DNA from: Branchiostoma floridae
Lineage: Eukaryota; Chordata; Leptocardii; Amphioxiformes; Branchiostomatidae
Reading direction: 5' to 3'
Assembly: GCF_000003815.2 (NCBI RefSeq)
Contig: NC_049985.1
Span: forward strand, 15,832,586-15,896,585
Length of the DNA: 64,000 bases
Both the position numbers and the translations under genes were made by a program. Below the pieces are notes generated by a model. It saw only the letters and a list, made by a program, of their open reading frames with translations, was not told where the DNA came from and searched no databases. Of the stretch, positions 1 through 12,300 are shown piece by piece. Each line of letters opens with the position of its first letter. Position 1 is the first letter of the stretch.

Positions 1-118
1 TAAGCTCATTAATATTTATAAGCAGGGTGGTCAGGAACTAAGGGTGATGGTTGAAAGAGCAGGGCACATCCAGACAGGCAGTTTGGCTGTTGGATGTCCA
101 TGTGTAGGAGGATGGCAT
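1..118 (-). mobile_element. end of a foldback (TIR) element, continuing left of the window
   Basis: It matches the right-hand arm and inner flank of the element at 18634-18921 (shared cagggtggtcaggaacta, cacatccagacaggcagttt, tgtgtaggagg) in the opposite orientation to that element's left arm. Its outer end (gatggcat, 118) lies 13 bp from the donor GT of MYCBP2 exon bb. Confidence 0.75.
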
Positions 119-132
119 GTGTTCTGACTTAC

Positions 133-325
133 TTCCATTGGGGTACACCTCACTGATGTACCTCCTGAGTAACCTCATGCATGCTGTACTGACAAACACC
201 AGTCTGTCCAGGTCCAGGAGTGCTGCCGTGAAGTGGACGCCCTTCAACCCCTGCAGCTCCTCTACACCCAGTTTGAAGGTCGCCCAACTCCACCTCAGAA
301 GGTCAAGTAGTGATTCAAAACAGCT
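133..325 (-). CDS. MYCBP2: MYCBP2 exon bb: helical region after PHR1 (last exon in window)
   Basis: 193 bp, phase 0 start, one base over into an exon beyond position 1. The acceptor is ttctatttcag and the donor gtaagtcag. It encodes CFESLLDLLRWSWATFKLGV, EELQGLKGVHFTAALLDLDR and LRRYISEVYPNG. A transposon-like inverted-repeat arm (1-118) ends 13 bp from the donor GT. Confidence 0.97.
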
Positions 326-3300
326 CTGAAATAGAAAATGTATGATGTATAATTGTATGTCAATAGGAATACGCTATATACTGTAAGTTTATATAGTGAC
401 AAAGCTACTGCATACAAGTATATATTTGTAACCATATTTTATTCCACAGTGTTGCAGCATTATTATCAGCATTACCATTTGTGATTGTACAAAGTTCAAA
501 CAATGGTAATTTCTGGGCATTTTTATGAGAGTTAAGAGCACGTCTTGCTTAATACACTGTTGTATATGACTAATTAAAAAAGAACATTAAGGGTTGGGGG
601 ATTCCATGTCACAGTTACATGTAGCAACTTACAGGAGAAACAGATCTAGAGAAATCCCTGGAAAGGATGTGCACTGGCTCCATCTGGCACTTCACGCCAT
701 TACTGCAGTTGGAATCCAGTGTTGGAAGTCTACAAAAATATAAAAAGTTTGTGAAAATCATAAGACTTATAGTGTACATTCTTACATTGTTTTCATGAAG
801 GATGTAAACAGTGTTAAAACTTGATAACACATACATAACACTTAAATGCCATGTTCGACTGTTGAAATGCGAAGGTAAGTCTTCCTCTTAAGGGCAGTGA
901 GGAGGGATCATAATAAAGGCCTCACTATACTTCATACATGCTAGGCCATCTACAGAGCATTATAGCTTGCAACTGCTATATCCAAAGACTAAAATCGGTA
1001 CACAAAGACTATGGCTAAATAACTAATGGAGACAATGCAGTTAGCCCCACCTGTACAGCAGTTGAGGAATTTGGCCAGCATTGACATCTGTGCCATTATT
1101 GGACTTTCTGGAACTCTTGAACTGGAACACCACCCTGCATTTTTTAAGAAATACAATACGCTGTAGACTCACTCTGGACTTGTGCCACCAGTCCTAATCG
1201 ATAATGTTCCGTGTATTTCATACATGGCTGGCGGCTACACCATGCCGTTAACCGAATTGGCTCTCAGCATTACTGTTTCAGAACTAATCATAGAGACATA
1301 ATACACTTTTGCAGGCTCGCTGGGTGATTTGTTAAACAACTGAAATGTATGAGATTAGAATTTACATTCTTCTTGAAACTAGACAGTGTAACAGTTGCTG
1401 ACGTAATCCCAACAGGTGCACAGTAAAAAAGCTTCTAAACATCTAGAGATCTCATATGCAACATCTCCCAGTATACTGCACTTCTGTACATAAACTGTGT
1501 ATACTTGTGCAGTACTGTATTTGAGATCTCCCCAACGCATCAAAGTGGTGGATGTAAAAATGTACATGCCGGTGGAAGTCCAATACTACAAAATGAATCC
1601 TTGTAGTGAAATGGACCATGGTTTTGAGTATACCCATTAACAAGTTTTCACAGACAATTAGGTCCTGGTTCAGGTCCAAACCTGATCCTGAATTTTCTGA
1701 ACCGGTGCGGAAAGTACGCTCACCGAGTTGACCAATGCAACGGTGTTGCAGGAGGATCTAAGGTCTAAGGTAAGACACACCCCTACTTCTGATATATCTG
1801 CACTTACTGGTCATCTGTGGTCACCATAGTCTGTCCACTGGCTCCACAGTCACTGCTGGGTCCTGAGACCCTGGCCCAGCCCACGTACCAGTTGTTAGCA
1901 GTCAGCAGGATGGGCTCCTCAAACAGGATGGCATACTTTTCCCTGAAATATTGAAACATGCCTATGTTAGAAAAAATGGCAAGAGTACAATTAAAGCAGT
2001 TCCCCTAGCAGCGTGTGTAACCCCAGTAGTATACATGCCCCAAGCAGTGTCTGTACTTCCAGTAGCGTACATACCACAAGGGCTCAAATACATGATCTAC
2101 GACATTTATTTGCATTATATCTGAAAACAACTAATTATGCAGAACAGGAGAGTACCTCCCCAGAGCTGAGGTTTCTAAGAAAATACTCTTTGTCTTTCTT
2201 CACCAATGAAATATTGTCAATGTGAATCATAAGTATTTGCTAGAAGTTGGCATAATGATTGTCTTTTATTGTTAACATATAAACTATTTCAAGACACTAA
2301 CATATTTTAATAACAAGCCCTACCTGGACCCACACTCATACGTCATGTCGTCAGTTTCACACAGCAGGTCACCGTCACCTTCATGTTCTCCTCCTTCAGT
2401 TCCAAGGTCAAACAGCTGAAACAGAAATGTAAGGTCAAACAGTTGAAACAATAATCAGACCCAAAATGGAATTTTATCACTCATAAAAATCCCTTGCCAC
2501 GGGTCGACCCAAAAAAGGCAAGCATATAACTAGGGCTGGACAGGCAACCAGAAATATATATTTTTCCAGCCTAAGGCAATGTACCTTGATCTTCGCCGTG
2601 TACTCTCCCCTGCCACCAAACAGTCCAAAACCCCCGAGGATGATGTCTGCATCAGCAGTGAACCTGATGGCTTCTACAGAGTGAACTGAGTAACCCCAGC
2701 CCCCGCCATGGCCTGCAAAAAGGTGCGGCAGATATTTTATATAGAGAGACCAGCATTTAAACTGAGTGAGTAGCCTTGACCCAATGGTGTGACATACAAT
2801 TTGACCAACAAGGAGGAGTAGCTTTTAGTTAGTAGATTAGCTTGATTGGAAAATACAATACATTTCAATAATACAATTAGACTTTTAGAATAGAATAGAA
2901 TGTAATGAAGGATGGACAAACATTCCTTGACAAAGACTAGTTGGACACAAGTAAAATTCTAGAACTGGTGAAGTCCTATTTTTGCGATGGAAGTTACATT
3001 TCAACCTTGCATCAAGAGAAGAATGATTGAAAGAAATCCATTACTGTCAAGATGTTTGTTTGTTTTGTAATGTCTGTATATTCTTGTTGGAAACTTAATG
3101 GAAAATGAATAATAAAAAGATCAAACAAAACAACAAGGAAACAAAAACGTCATTGGGAAAACAGCTTAGTCAAGCATCTCCACCAAAGGATTCTCTGTAA
3201 GTTTGTGATTACAATTAAATTTCATCCTGTGTCAAACAAAGGCTTGAAATAAACCTACGCCATAAGACAACAACACACTAAAACTACCCCTCTAAAGACA

Positions 3301-6300
3301 GTAACATTTTCGCATAACACAAACGTGACACTGTGGGGTACACAGGTAAAGACAGGAAGGCCGAAGAAGCTTACTGTCGAATCTGTTCACGGCGTTGTAA
3401 TCCTCCTTGGAGAATATCCTGGCCACGCTGTGCACGTCCTGCGCCTGTTCCGTCACCGCGAAGCCGAAATCCTGGCACACGGTCAGCGTATCCAGGCAAC
3501 CCAGCAGGTGTAATGCACTGTGGGACCTCGTCGTCATGGCAACTGGAACTACGGGGAGAAGATAAGAGACTTAATGGCTGTGTGTTTCAGAGATGCAGCT
3601 TTATGGGAGACAGTCAAGGAACAGGTGGTTACAGCAGATGGGTTCTGTTAACCTCACCTTATGTTGTAAATACCTTTGTTGTACAGGTGGGGATAGACAT
3701 ATCAAGACTTGTGTCAGGTATTAAATATTCAGCACAGTAACATGGATTATGACACCATCATACATCTATCCAAGGTAAGCATAAGATACGTTGATGAAGG
3801 CTAACATTAGATGTCCAGGTTATAAGATACACCAAAATGATTTTCCAAAATATATGCTTGAGGAACTATAGATTGTGTAAACATACATTCAATCATAGTG
3901 CATTTTCTTCTCAAAAAGCTGTAACAGTTGCTTTTGGGTACTGAGGTGAGGCAATGGAAACAAAGTGCCAAAAGATTATTCAGATTCTCTACATTGGCTA
4001 ATTCATAAGATACAAAGTTTATTTCTGTATAGAAAGTAAGGAAGTACTAACTTATGTTTGACAAAGGAGGTCACCTCTATCCCAAAGACCAAATGTCCAT
4101 CTAACCTCCTTGGTCTGACTAGCTAAACAACAGTAATGGCACCATACATGAAAGACTGATTAGAGTGTAAGAGTGAGAAATGTGAAGTACCTGTGGGCAG
4201 GACCAGCTCTGGACTGAGGAGGTTACAGGTTCCTGTTCTGTCCGACTCCTGAGGGGGGAAATCTCGCACTTCTCCTGCCGTGGCATTGTAGCACGACACC
4301 GCATATGTGTTGGGCTGGTATCTATATATTGGCAGAAAGAGTCTCAGAACAGATTCTCCTTCCCAACTACATGTACATCTGTTTAAATGTATACAAAGTA
4401 TGTATGCTGCCATGACTGTCTTTGTTGTTGAAGCAGCCAAAACTGAATGCTGATTCACCAATATTGAAACCAAAATGTGACCATGGGCAAAAAATAGCGC
4501 CTAAAATGTTTCCTACCAAGCCATTTCCCAAGTGGACATTCAAAATACATGAATGTTTGCTGAATGCAATGAGGATGCAAAAGCTGTACTGGTATGGTGA
4601 CTGGCCAAATATACAACAGTTACTGTGATTCTTGGCGTTTGATTGGTTAAAAGAGATAACTGCAGATCAATATGGTATCTTAGCCAGTGATTGCACGGAG
4701 TTGACCTTGTGAGGGACAACTTATACTGACTCAAGATTGACAACAAGAAAATACTGCAAAGAATTATCTTTTCAGAGTGTTAGTAACTCATTACTATTGA
4801 AGTATGATTTTGCAATGTGGGCAAGATAATTGCAATAAAATAAAGGATGTCTAAATATGAGGTGACTGTTCACTTTGACACCAAATGTACAGAAGAGTTT
4901 TTTTTTAAGTACTGACCTCCAGAGAACTCCATGCATGGGATCAAGGCACAAGCAGCTGTCTGTGAGGTCTGCCTGGTTGCCACCTGAGAAGCTGTAGAAA
5001 ACAGGTGTCCTTCTGTCAGGACAGTCAACATCAGTATAAACAACTCGAGCATGCTAACTCCTGGTAAGTAACAGTGCAACGTACCTGACTGCCACAAACA
5101 CCAACATACACGAACAAAATTAAATGAGCTACTAGTGAGTTTCTTGCACAGCCTTTGTAACCCCTGATTTTCCTAATGGGTCAGCAGCTAGTCCTTACTC
5201 TTAGTGAGATGATGTCCCTGACTCAGGGAGAAGAGATGCTCTTATCTATAGTTCTCTGTACGAGCCACCCTTCATTGGACAATTGATGATAACATCAGAC
5301 TCAAGACGGATTAGGAAAATCCTTCTTTAAGTTAATATAAGAACTGAATTAAGGGAAAAAGTGATTAGGAGAAAAACAACCTTGATGCCGAAACATTTTC
5401 AATGACCTAATAAAAACCTTGCTGCAGCATTAAAAAATCAACTATTTTGAAGATCTGTGGACGATTTTGGTCAATAATCAATCTGGCTAACAACATATTT
5501 ACAATGTAGTTAATCTACATTTTGTATGTTGTGGGCAGGTTTCCCAAAGAGGAGGATGAAAAGAAGAAAGTCACACCTTTTGCACGTGCCATCAGTTTTA
5601 CTGATGAAGAGTGATCGGCCTGGCACAGCTGGGCCATCACCTTCCAGATCTACAACCACACCTGTATGGGACAATGGTGCAGAGGTGAGTCTCAGTCTTA
5701 AACAATCTACAACCACACCTGTATGGGACAATGGTGCAGAGGTGAGTCTCAGTCTTAAACAATCTACAACCACACCTGTATGGGACAATGGTGCAGAGGT
5801 GAGTCTCAGTCTTAAACAATCTACAACCACACCTGTATGGGACAATGGTGCAGAGGTGAGTCTCAGTCTTAAACAATCTACAACCACACCTGTATGGGAC
5901 AATGGTGCAGAGGTGAGTCTCAGTCTTAAACAATCTACAACCACACCTGTATGGGACAATGGTGCAGAGGTGAGTCTCAGTCTTAAACAATCTACAACCA
6001 CACCTGTATGGGACAATGGTGCAGAGGTGAGTCTCAGTCTTAAACAATCTACAACCACACCTGTACAGGACAATGGTGCAGAGATGAGTCTTAGTCTTAA
6101 ACAATCTACAACCACACCTGTATGGGACAATGGTGCAGAGATGAGTCTTAGTCTTAAACAATCTAATGTTGCATACAGTCAAATGTGTCCAAGATGACCA
6201 CTCGGGGACCTAGAAAACTAGTCTTTGTGGACTAGTCAGGGTAGTCACTATAGACAGGATTCGTAATGCTTGTGTCAATGGGAAATTATCTAAGAGACCA

Positions 6301-9300
6301 TCAAAAAGTAGTCACATTGGCCAGGTGGTCCTTATGTAGAGGTTGTCACTTGCACAGTTTTAATTGTTAGGAGTTCCAACGTTTTACTAACCATAATGAT
6401 TGTAGGATCATAATAGACAACACATATTATTCATTCATGTGCAATCTTGACTAATCACACTTGCAACTTACAAAATTTAGTGTGTATAAGTTCCATTTGA
6501 CTATCTAATTCTGAACTCCTTTAAACATTTTGCAGTACTACAACCTGATGCTAAGTAAGCTATACGTGACCATAGGTTCTTACCTATGCACTTCTGGTCT
6601 GCAAACAGTGTGGCGTCTGCTAGTGTTCTTGCATTGATGAGTGACTCGTCAATTTTGATGAAGGTCTGGTCCCCTGATGCCCCCACCCACGTGGCCCTCC
6701 TGCCGAACTTTGGCCCCACCCCGGTGACCATGCCAGGCTCTGTGTTCCCTGGGTGCCAGGACCCATGTTCCCTCCCCAGTTGCCCCTTCTGTTGGAAAAA
6801 ACAACACTGTCTTTTTGAATATGGAATAGAAAATGTCAACAAACACAGTAACATTGCAGATTTTATATGCTATTGCCGTACACTTGTCAATGAGAATGAT
6901 CAGAGAATTGATCGAAAGCATGTTCAACTGAGCGTATGGAATTATTACATAAAACTCTACAGCATTTTAAACTTCAACAACATAAAGTTTCCATTTAGGA
7001 TTGTTTCACCATTTTTGACTGCACTACTTTGGGCAACATCAATCATCTCAGTCTGTTCCAATACATTTACACAATATCACATCGTGAACTAAACCCTTTG
7101 GAAATAGAAACAACTTATCGTTATTTAAAATGACTTAACAGCTAAGATGGCAGGTTTGCAACACATAGAATGACTACGAGTGTAAAAAAGAAATAAATGA
7201 TACTACATAATATTGAATTAATCTATGAGTTTTGTGAATGTCTTTTATTCACTATTGTTAATGTCTTGCTAATTCAGTTGAAGCATGCATCAATAACAAT
7301 TTTTCCTGTCTGAATGCAGGACTTATAATGGATGGGGCCAAAGTTGTGGCACCAACGTTGGACCTGGGCCAAATCAGCCATATGCTGCTAGTCTACAATT
7401 AACGCTTGGTTCACCTTTCTCCGCGGGGTATCCATTGTTTTAAAAACATTGTATGTTGGGCCATTAATCTGACAAACAGTAGTTTCAAACTGATTTATTT
7501 TGACAATGTTGCAGTTTGAAACCACCATCCAATGACTTGATTTCCCTAAATACCAAGTTTCAAAATACAACGGAATCGGCTCCCCAATGCTAAAATATGG
7601 TGAACTAACGTAACGGTTATACCATCTTTTTTGCCTCACAGCCCAATAATAGTATATAATGATAAAAACTGACAATGGTGGATTGATAGATATGACAGGT
7701 TACTTACCGCAAAAGCCCCAAAAGTGTAGACGTTGCCCTGAGATGTGAGGATGACTGTATGGTTACTCCCAGCTGCCACCTGGACTGCTCGCTCGGGAAG
7801 CTCCACTCTGACAGGAAGACCCCTGTAGGAAATCACAGCGTAGATTTTGTATAATCCCACTTCAGCAATACTGTTAGACACTGTCAGGTATTAGCAACTT
7901 TTGTGTCATTCATATTCTCTTTTGAGTGACTGCATAATATACAAAAGCTTGAACTGAAACAGTAATTGCAATGACCCTACGCATCCCTGCAGACAGATCC
8001 AAGCAGATCCTGCCTGTTGCCATTGAAATATCTTACATCTGTAATGAGGGAATTAAACCTCTTTTGAACAAAAAAAAACAGACACAATAACTCCTTTATC
8101 TTAAGAACTCTATCCTATCCATTTTGACGTTTTTGCTGTTTGTATTTTAAATCCTTGCAATGCTGTACGAGGCAGAAATTATGTCAAAATAAATGCAATT
8201 TGGACTCCCACCAGGGGCTGCCATTTTGATTGTGCAATAAAGTTTGAAAGTTGAATTTCTTCTATTTCATTGTATCGAATAATTGGTCAACAGGGACCCT
8301 GCTATCTAGTACGTAAGCATGTTCAAAAATTCTATACAGAATCATACCTTCTGAATAAGCAGCCTGAGAACATACATTGTGTATATCTAATAAAGAATAA
8401 TTGTGTTGTAAATGTTGTTACGTTCTACAAGTACATTGAACTCAGAATGAGGACAATGTATGTCTTTAGTACAAGCAAGTAGCATTACCTGTTGTGGCTG
8501 TCCTTGCACCCTAGCTGTCCCATCTGATTATTACCAAAGGTATAAACCTCCCCATTCTGCAGCAAAACAACTGGCAACAAGACAAAGGACAAGACACAGT
8601 TAGAGGCATTTCTATGTTTCTAAGTGTCATTCAAGCTTGTATAGTTGATTTTTACACTTGGACTACAAAAAACTTCCTGTAACATACACATGTACATGTT
8701 ATCCTAAAGAACACACACCAACCATCACTTATCACAACAGTATCTAGAAATTAGGAGTACTCAAGAAGTCTAAAATGATAAGTTCAGTAACGAAAATCTA
8801 TTTTTATTTGTAAGCTGGCAGGGTAGTCTAGTGGTTAGTGTTGTTTGTGTAGAATCTCAAGGCCCTGGGTTTCAATCCATAGCAGGGTCCAACATATCTT
8901 CTATTAGGATGTGGACGCCCCAAGAGGAGATGGGTAGACAGTGTTGATGAATATATTACAAAACTGGACTTGCAAACCCCCTTGACAAAGGTGGATGGAG
9001 ATCAGCTATCAGACCTAAACGACTTCCCGCAATGTCCAATTCATGCAAGACAGGGAACAATGGACTCTAAACTGTAAAGTGAGTGATAGTGTAGCAATGT
9101 CCTCAGACGGGACATACATGTAAAGCTAAGGTCCAGTGTTTGAGGAGAGCCCCATCTTAAGCATGTTCAAGAACTCACCAAACTAAGGAAAAGAGTAAGG
9201 GCCCCTCCTGTGCATATGGATCAATCCTATCATAGGATCAATGACTAGTCTTACATTGTATACAGCATGTACCTACTGTACAAAATTGGTGTGTTATGCC

Positions 9301-12300
9301 TTAAGGTGTTATATGGGTTATGGACAACAAAGAAAACAGACCATCCTCACCTGTATGCTGTAGTCCACAGACCACATGTGTGGCAGGTATCTCCCTGGCC
9401 CCTAGTTTCACCTGTCCTGGTGCAGTCATGGCCAGCTTACCTGGGTCTCTCTCTTGGTCCCTGTCATCACTGGCATAACCATCAGCAGCTACAACAAACA
9501 TAATCATGTGATCTTTACTCTGGCCTAAAGGCTAATTGCAAGGGAACACATGTCAAATACAATTACTTGATAAGGCAGTAAATTTCTAGTCTATACATTG
9601 TGGACCTATCCGATGTTTCTATGTGCATGTACATTACTGGCCCATTGTGGTCTGACTTGCTCTTAGGAGGCAGTGGCTTAGAACAGTCCAACATTTTACT
9701 GATATTGGTTTTGTTGGGTTGACTTCAAAAGTATTTTTTGGACAAAGTGAAAGATGCTTAAACATAGATACACAGTAATTACTTGCACAAACCATGCTTA
9801 AATGTAAATATATGTAAATGAACATCACACAGGATACTGGACACTAGCTGTCTTATCATTTTTGTTCACAAAAACTGAAGAATATCACAGAAACTTCTCA
9901 ATTTACTTCTCAAGCTAATGTGTTCAACAAAACCCAAGTTCTTGATAACACACCATCATACATAAACATAAACTTAAAGTAAAATAAGAATACCAACCTT
10001 TTGCCTTTACATTGCTAGTGGCTTTCAGTAGTTTCTTAACTACTTTGTCTTTCTTTTGGTCTGCAGTCTTTTGTAGTCGACCTTCAAGAGGAATACAATG
10101 TAAGTTAAAAGATTAAGAGAACAGTAGTTTGTAACAGAGTACACTTAAAGCTACATCATTCATTGTCTGTTTTATTTATTAATAATCATTTAATACTGTG
10201 CATTCAAGTGTAGAAATGCTCAATACAAACAACACAGGAAGAAGTGCTAGTTCAGGGTGATAAGAGATGTGTAGTGTGGTGAGAGAGGTACTTAGTTTAT
10301 ACATTAATTTTCTTTAGTTTATTAAAGAAATTGGTTAAGGTCAGGGGGAAAGGTAGGAACAACCAGTGCACACATTCTACTTTGCTATCAGGGCATGTCA
10401 CGGTGCAAGCAGCACAGGGACATTTTGAAGCATTTTTGTTTTTGTTTTTTGCTTATTCATCTATTTGTATTTAGGCCACAGCAAGTAAATCTTATGGATG
10501 ACATCCACTGCAGACTGCAAAAATAGTGCGATAGGTCGAAAAAAAAAAGACGGGTGAAAAAAAACAAGATGGCTACATTTTCAAAAATAGGCACCATAAA
10601 GTTGTGATGACTGTTGTAAAAAGAATTAAAGGGACAAAACATGTATCAGAGACAATTAGGAATTCATTCCTGTATTTAAGACATGTACTGGTGTGGTAAA
10701 AGTGACACTAGTGTGGTAGACTGGCATCACCAACAAAGTAACCACACTCATAGCTTCCATGCATATTGGTGTCACTTTTACAACTATCCAATAAGTTTCA
10801 TTTCTACAACTACAGTCCTGGTTACCTCGCAAGTGTCACTTCTACAAGTACAATTATTAGGCTACAACACAACATATTTGCTCATTTTGGTACTTTATCG
10901 TCATGTTGATCATCCCTGCAGAAGAAAAAAATTCTTGTTTTTTCTGAAATCAGGCCAAAAATAATGCGTGCGCTGATGTCATCCATAAAATTTACCTGCT
11001 GTGGCCTTACTTTGGATTACCACAGTGACAAAACATGGCTCTTAGGCCATTCAGAAGTTTTGGGATATACTGATGGGAATATGATGAGATACGTCTGTTC
11101 ACCTTTAGGCTTAAAAATTAAAGGTTATACCCATCAGGGACGCAATCTCCAGAACTACTTGAGGTGGAAGAACTCTTAAGACAATGGCAGCCATACATGT
11201 GAGTCATTGATTGGCCATTGATTGCATGTTACTGCATAGCTTTGCAGACTATTTTACACACTTGGGGTTTATTTCTTCAAACCAACAATACAGTACAAGT
11301 GACGATATACAGTACTGTAGTATCATCAAAATAGCTGCGAAAATTACATCTCAAAGCCATAGGCTGAATTCCCTGTTAGCCATTCTGTTAAAAAAAATTG
11401 CTGCATCATTTTAGTCGTTGACTTTGACATTCTGTGATCTACTGCTCACTTAAGCAAGTTCTGAGAAGAAAATGCCCTGCTGTTGCTGTTTGCACCCTGT
11501 ACAGCCCCGAGTGTGACCCCTGACCTATCATGACATCGACACAGCCAGGTAATAACTTCTTTAGCTGGGCAAGTTCCTTCATCTTGGACTGGCGGTTGGG
11601 ATCGTCCTCACCTGCACAGGACTTACAGATGCCACACTCACTACAGCCTGAGTCCCCGGACCCACAGCCACATGCCCTACAGGAGGGGAGGATGCATCGT
11701 TCAATGAAATTTTTTTCCAAACATACAAAATTAATGTTTACTTTGCAAACAACTGGCATTACAACAAATTATCCTGCAATACTACAACAGTTATTGTAGA
11801 TACAAAATAAACCAAATCCTGTCTTCCACCAGCATACATTGTATATATCTCGGGCTCGAAATCCTTTTTTCTGCATACCTGCACCACTCTGAACTTAAGA
11901 ATTATGAATCATACTAAAATTGTTCGGAAACCATTCCTTTTTTTTCTTTCATACTTTATCAATCCAGCTAAACAATAATTATTCATACACACCTACATCA
12001 AAGGACATTTATGTATAAAACCCAGTACATGGACCAGTGAAGGTTAGGTGCAGGTTACGACACAAGAAATACCTGCACAGCTCCAATTTTACCTACACTA
12101 ACCTGCATAATGCAGGTGGTATTTCGAGCCCTGTAAATATATTTCATAGGGAAAATACTTGAAAGCAGATCTTACGTTCCAGGGTTCCTTCCCGGCATGC
12201 CACTGCTGACACAACTGGCCCCGTACCCTGTACACTCCCCGCACACCGTACACACCATGCACCTCTCCATCTTCCACACGTGGGTGCCGGGCGGACACAG

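Noticed and set aside
5510-6197. Three long overlapping open frames (223, 206 and 181 codons) on both strands
   Set aside because: They are products of the stop-free 57-bp minisatellite. Only the 73-85 bp at 5577-5661 on the minus strand is a supported exon.
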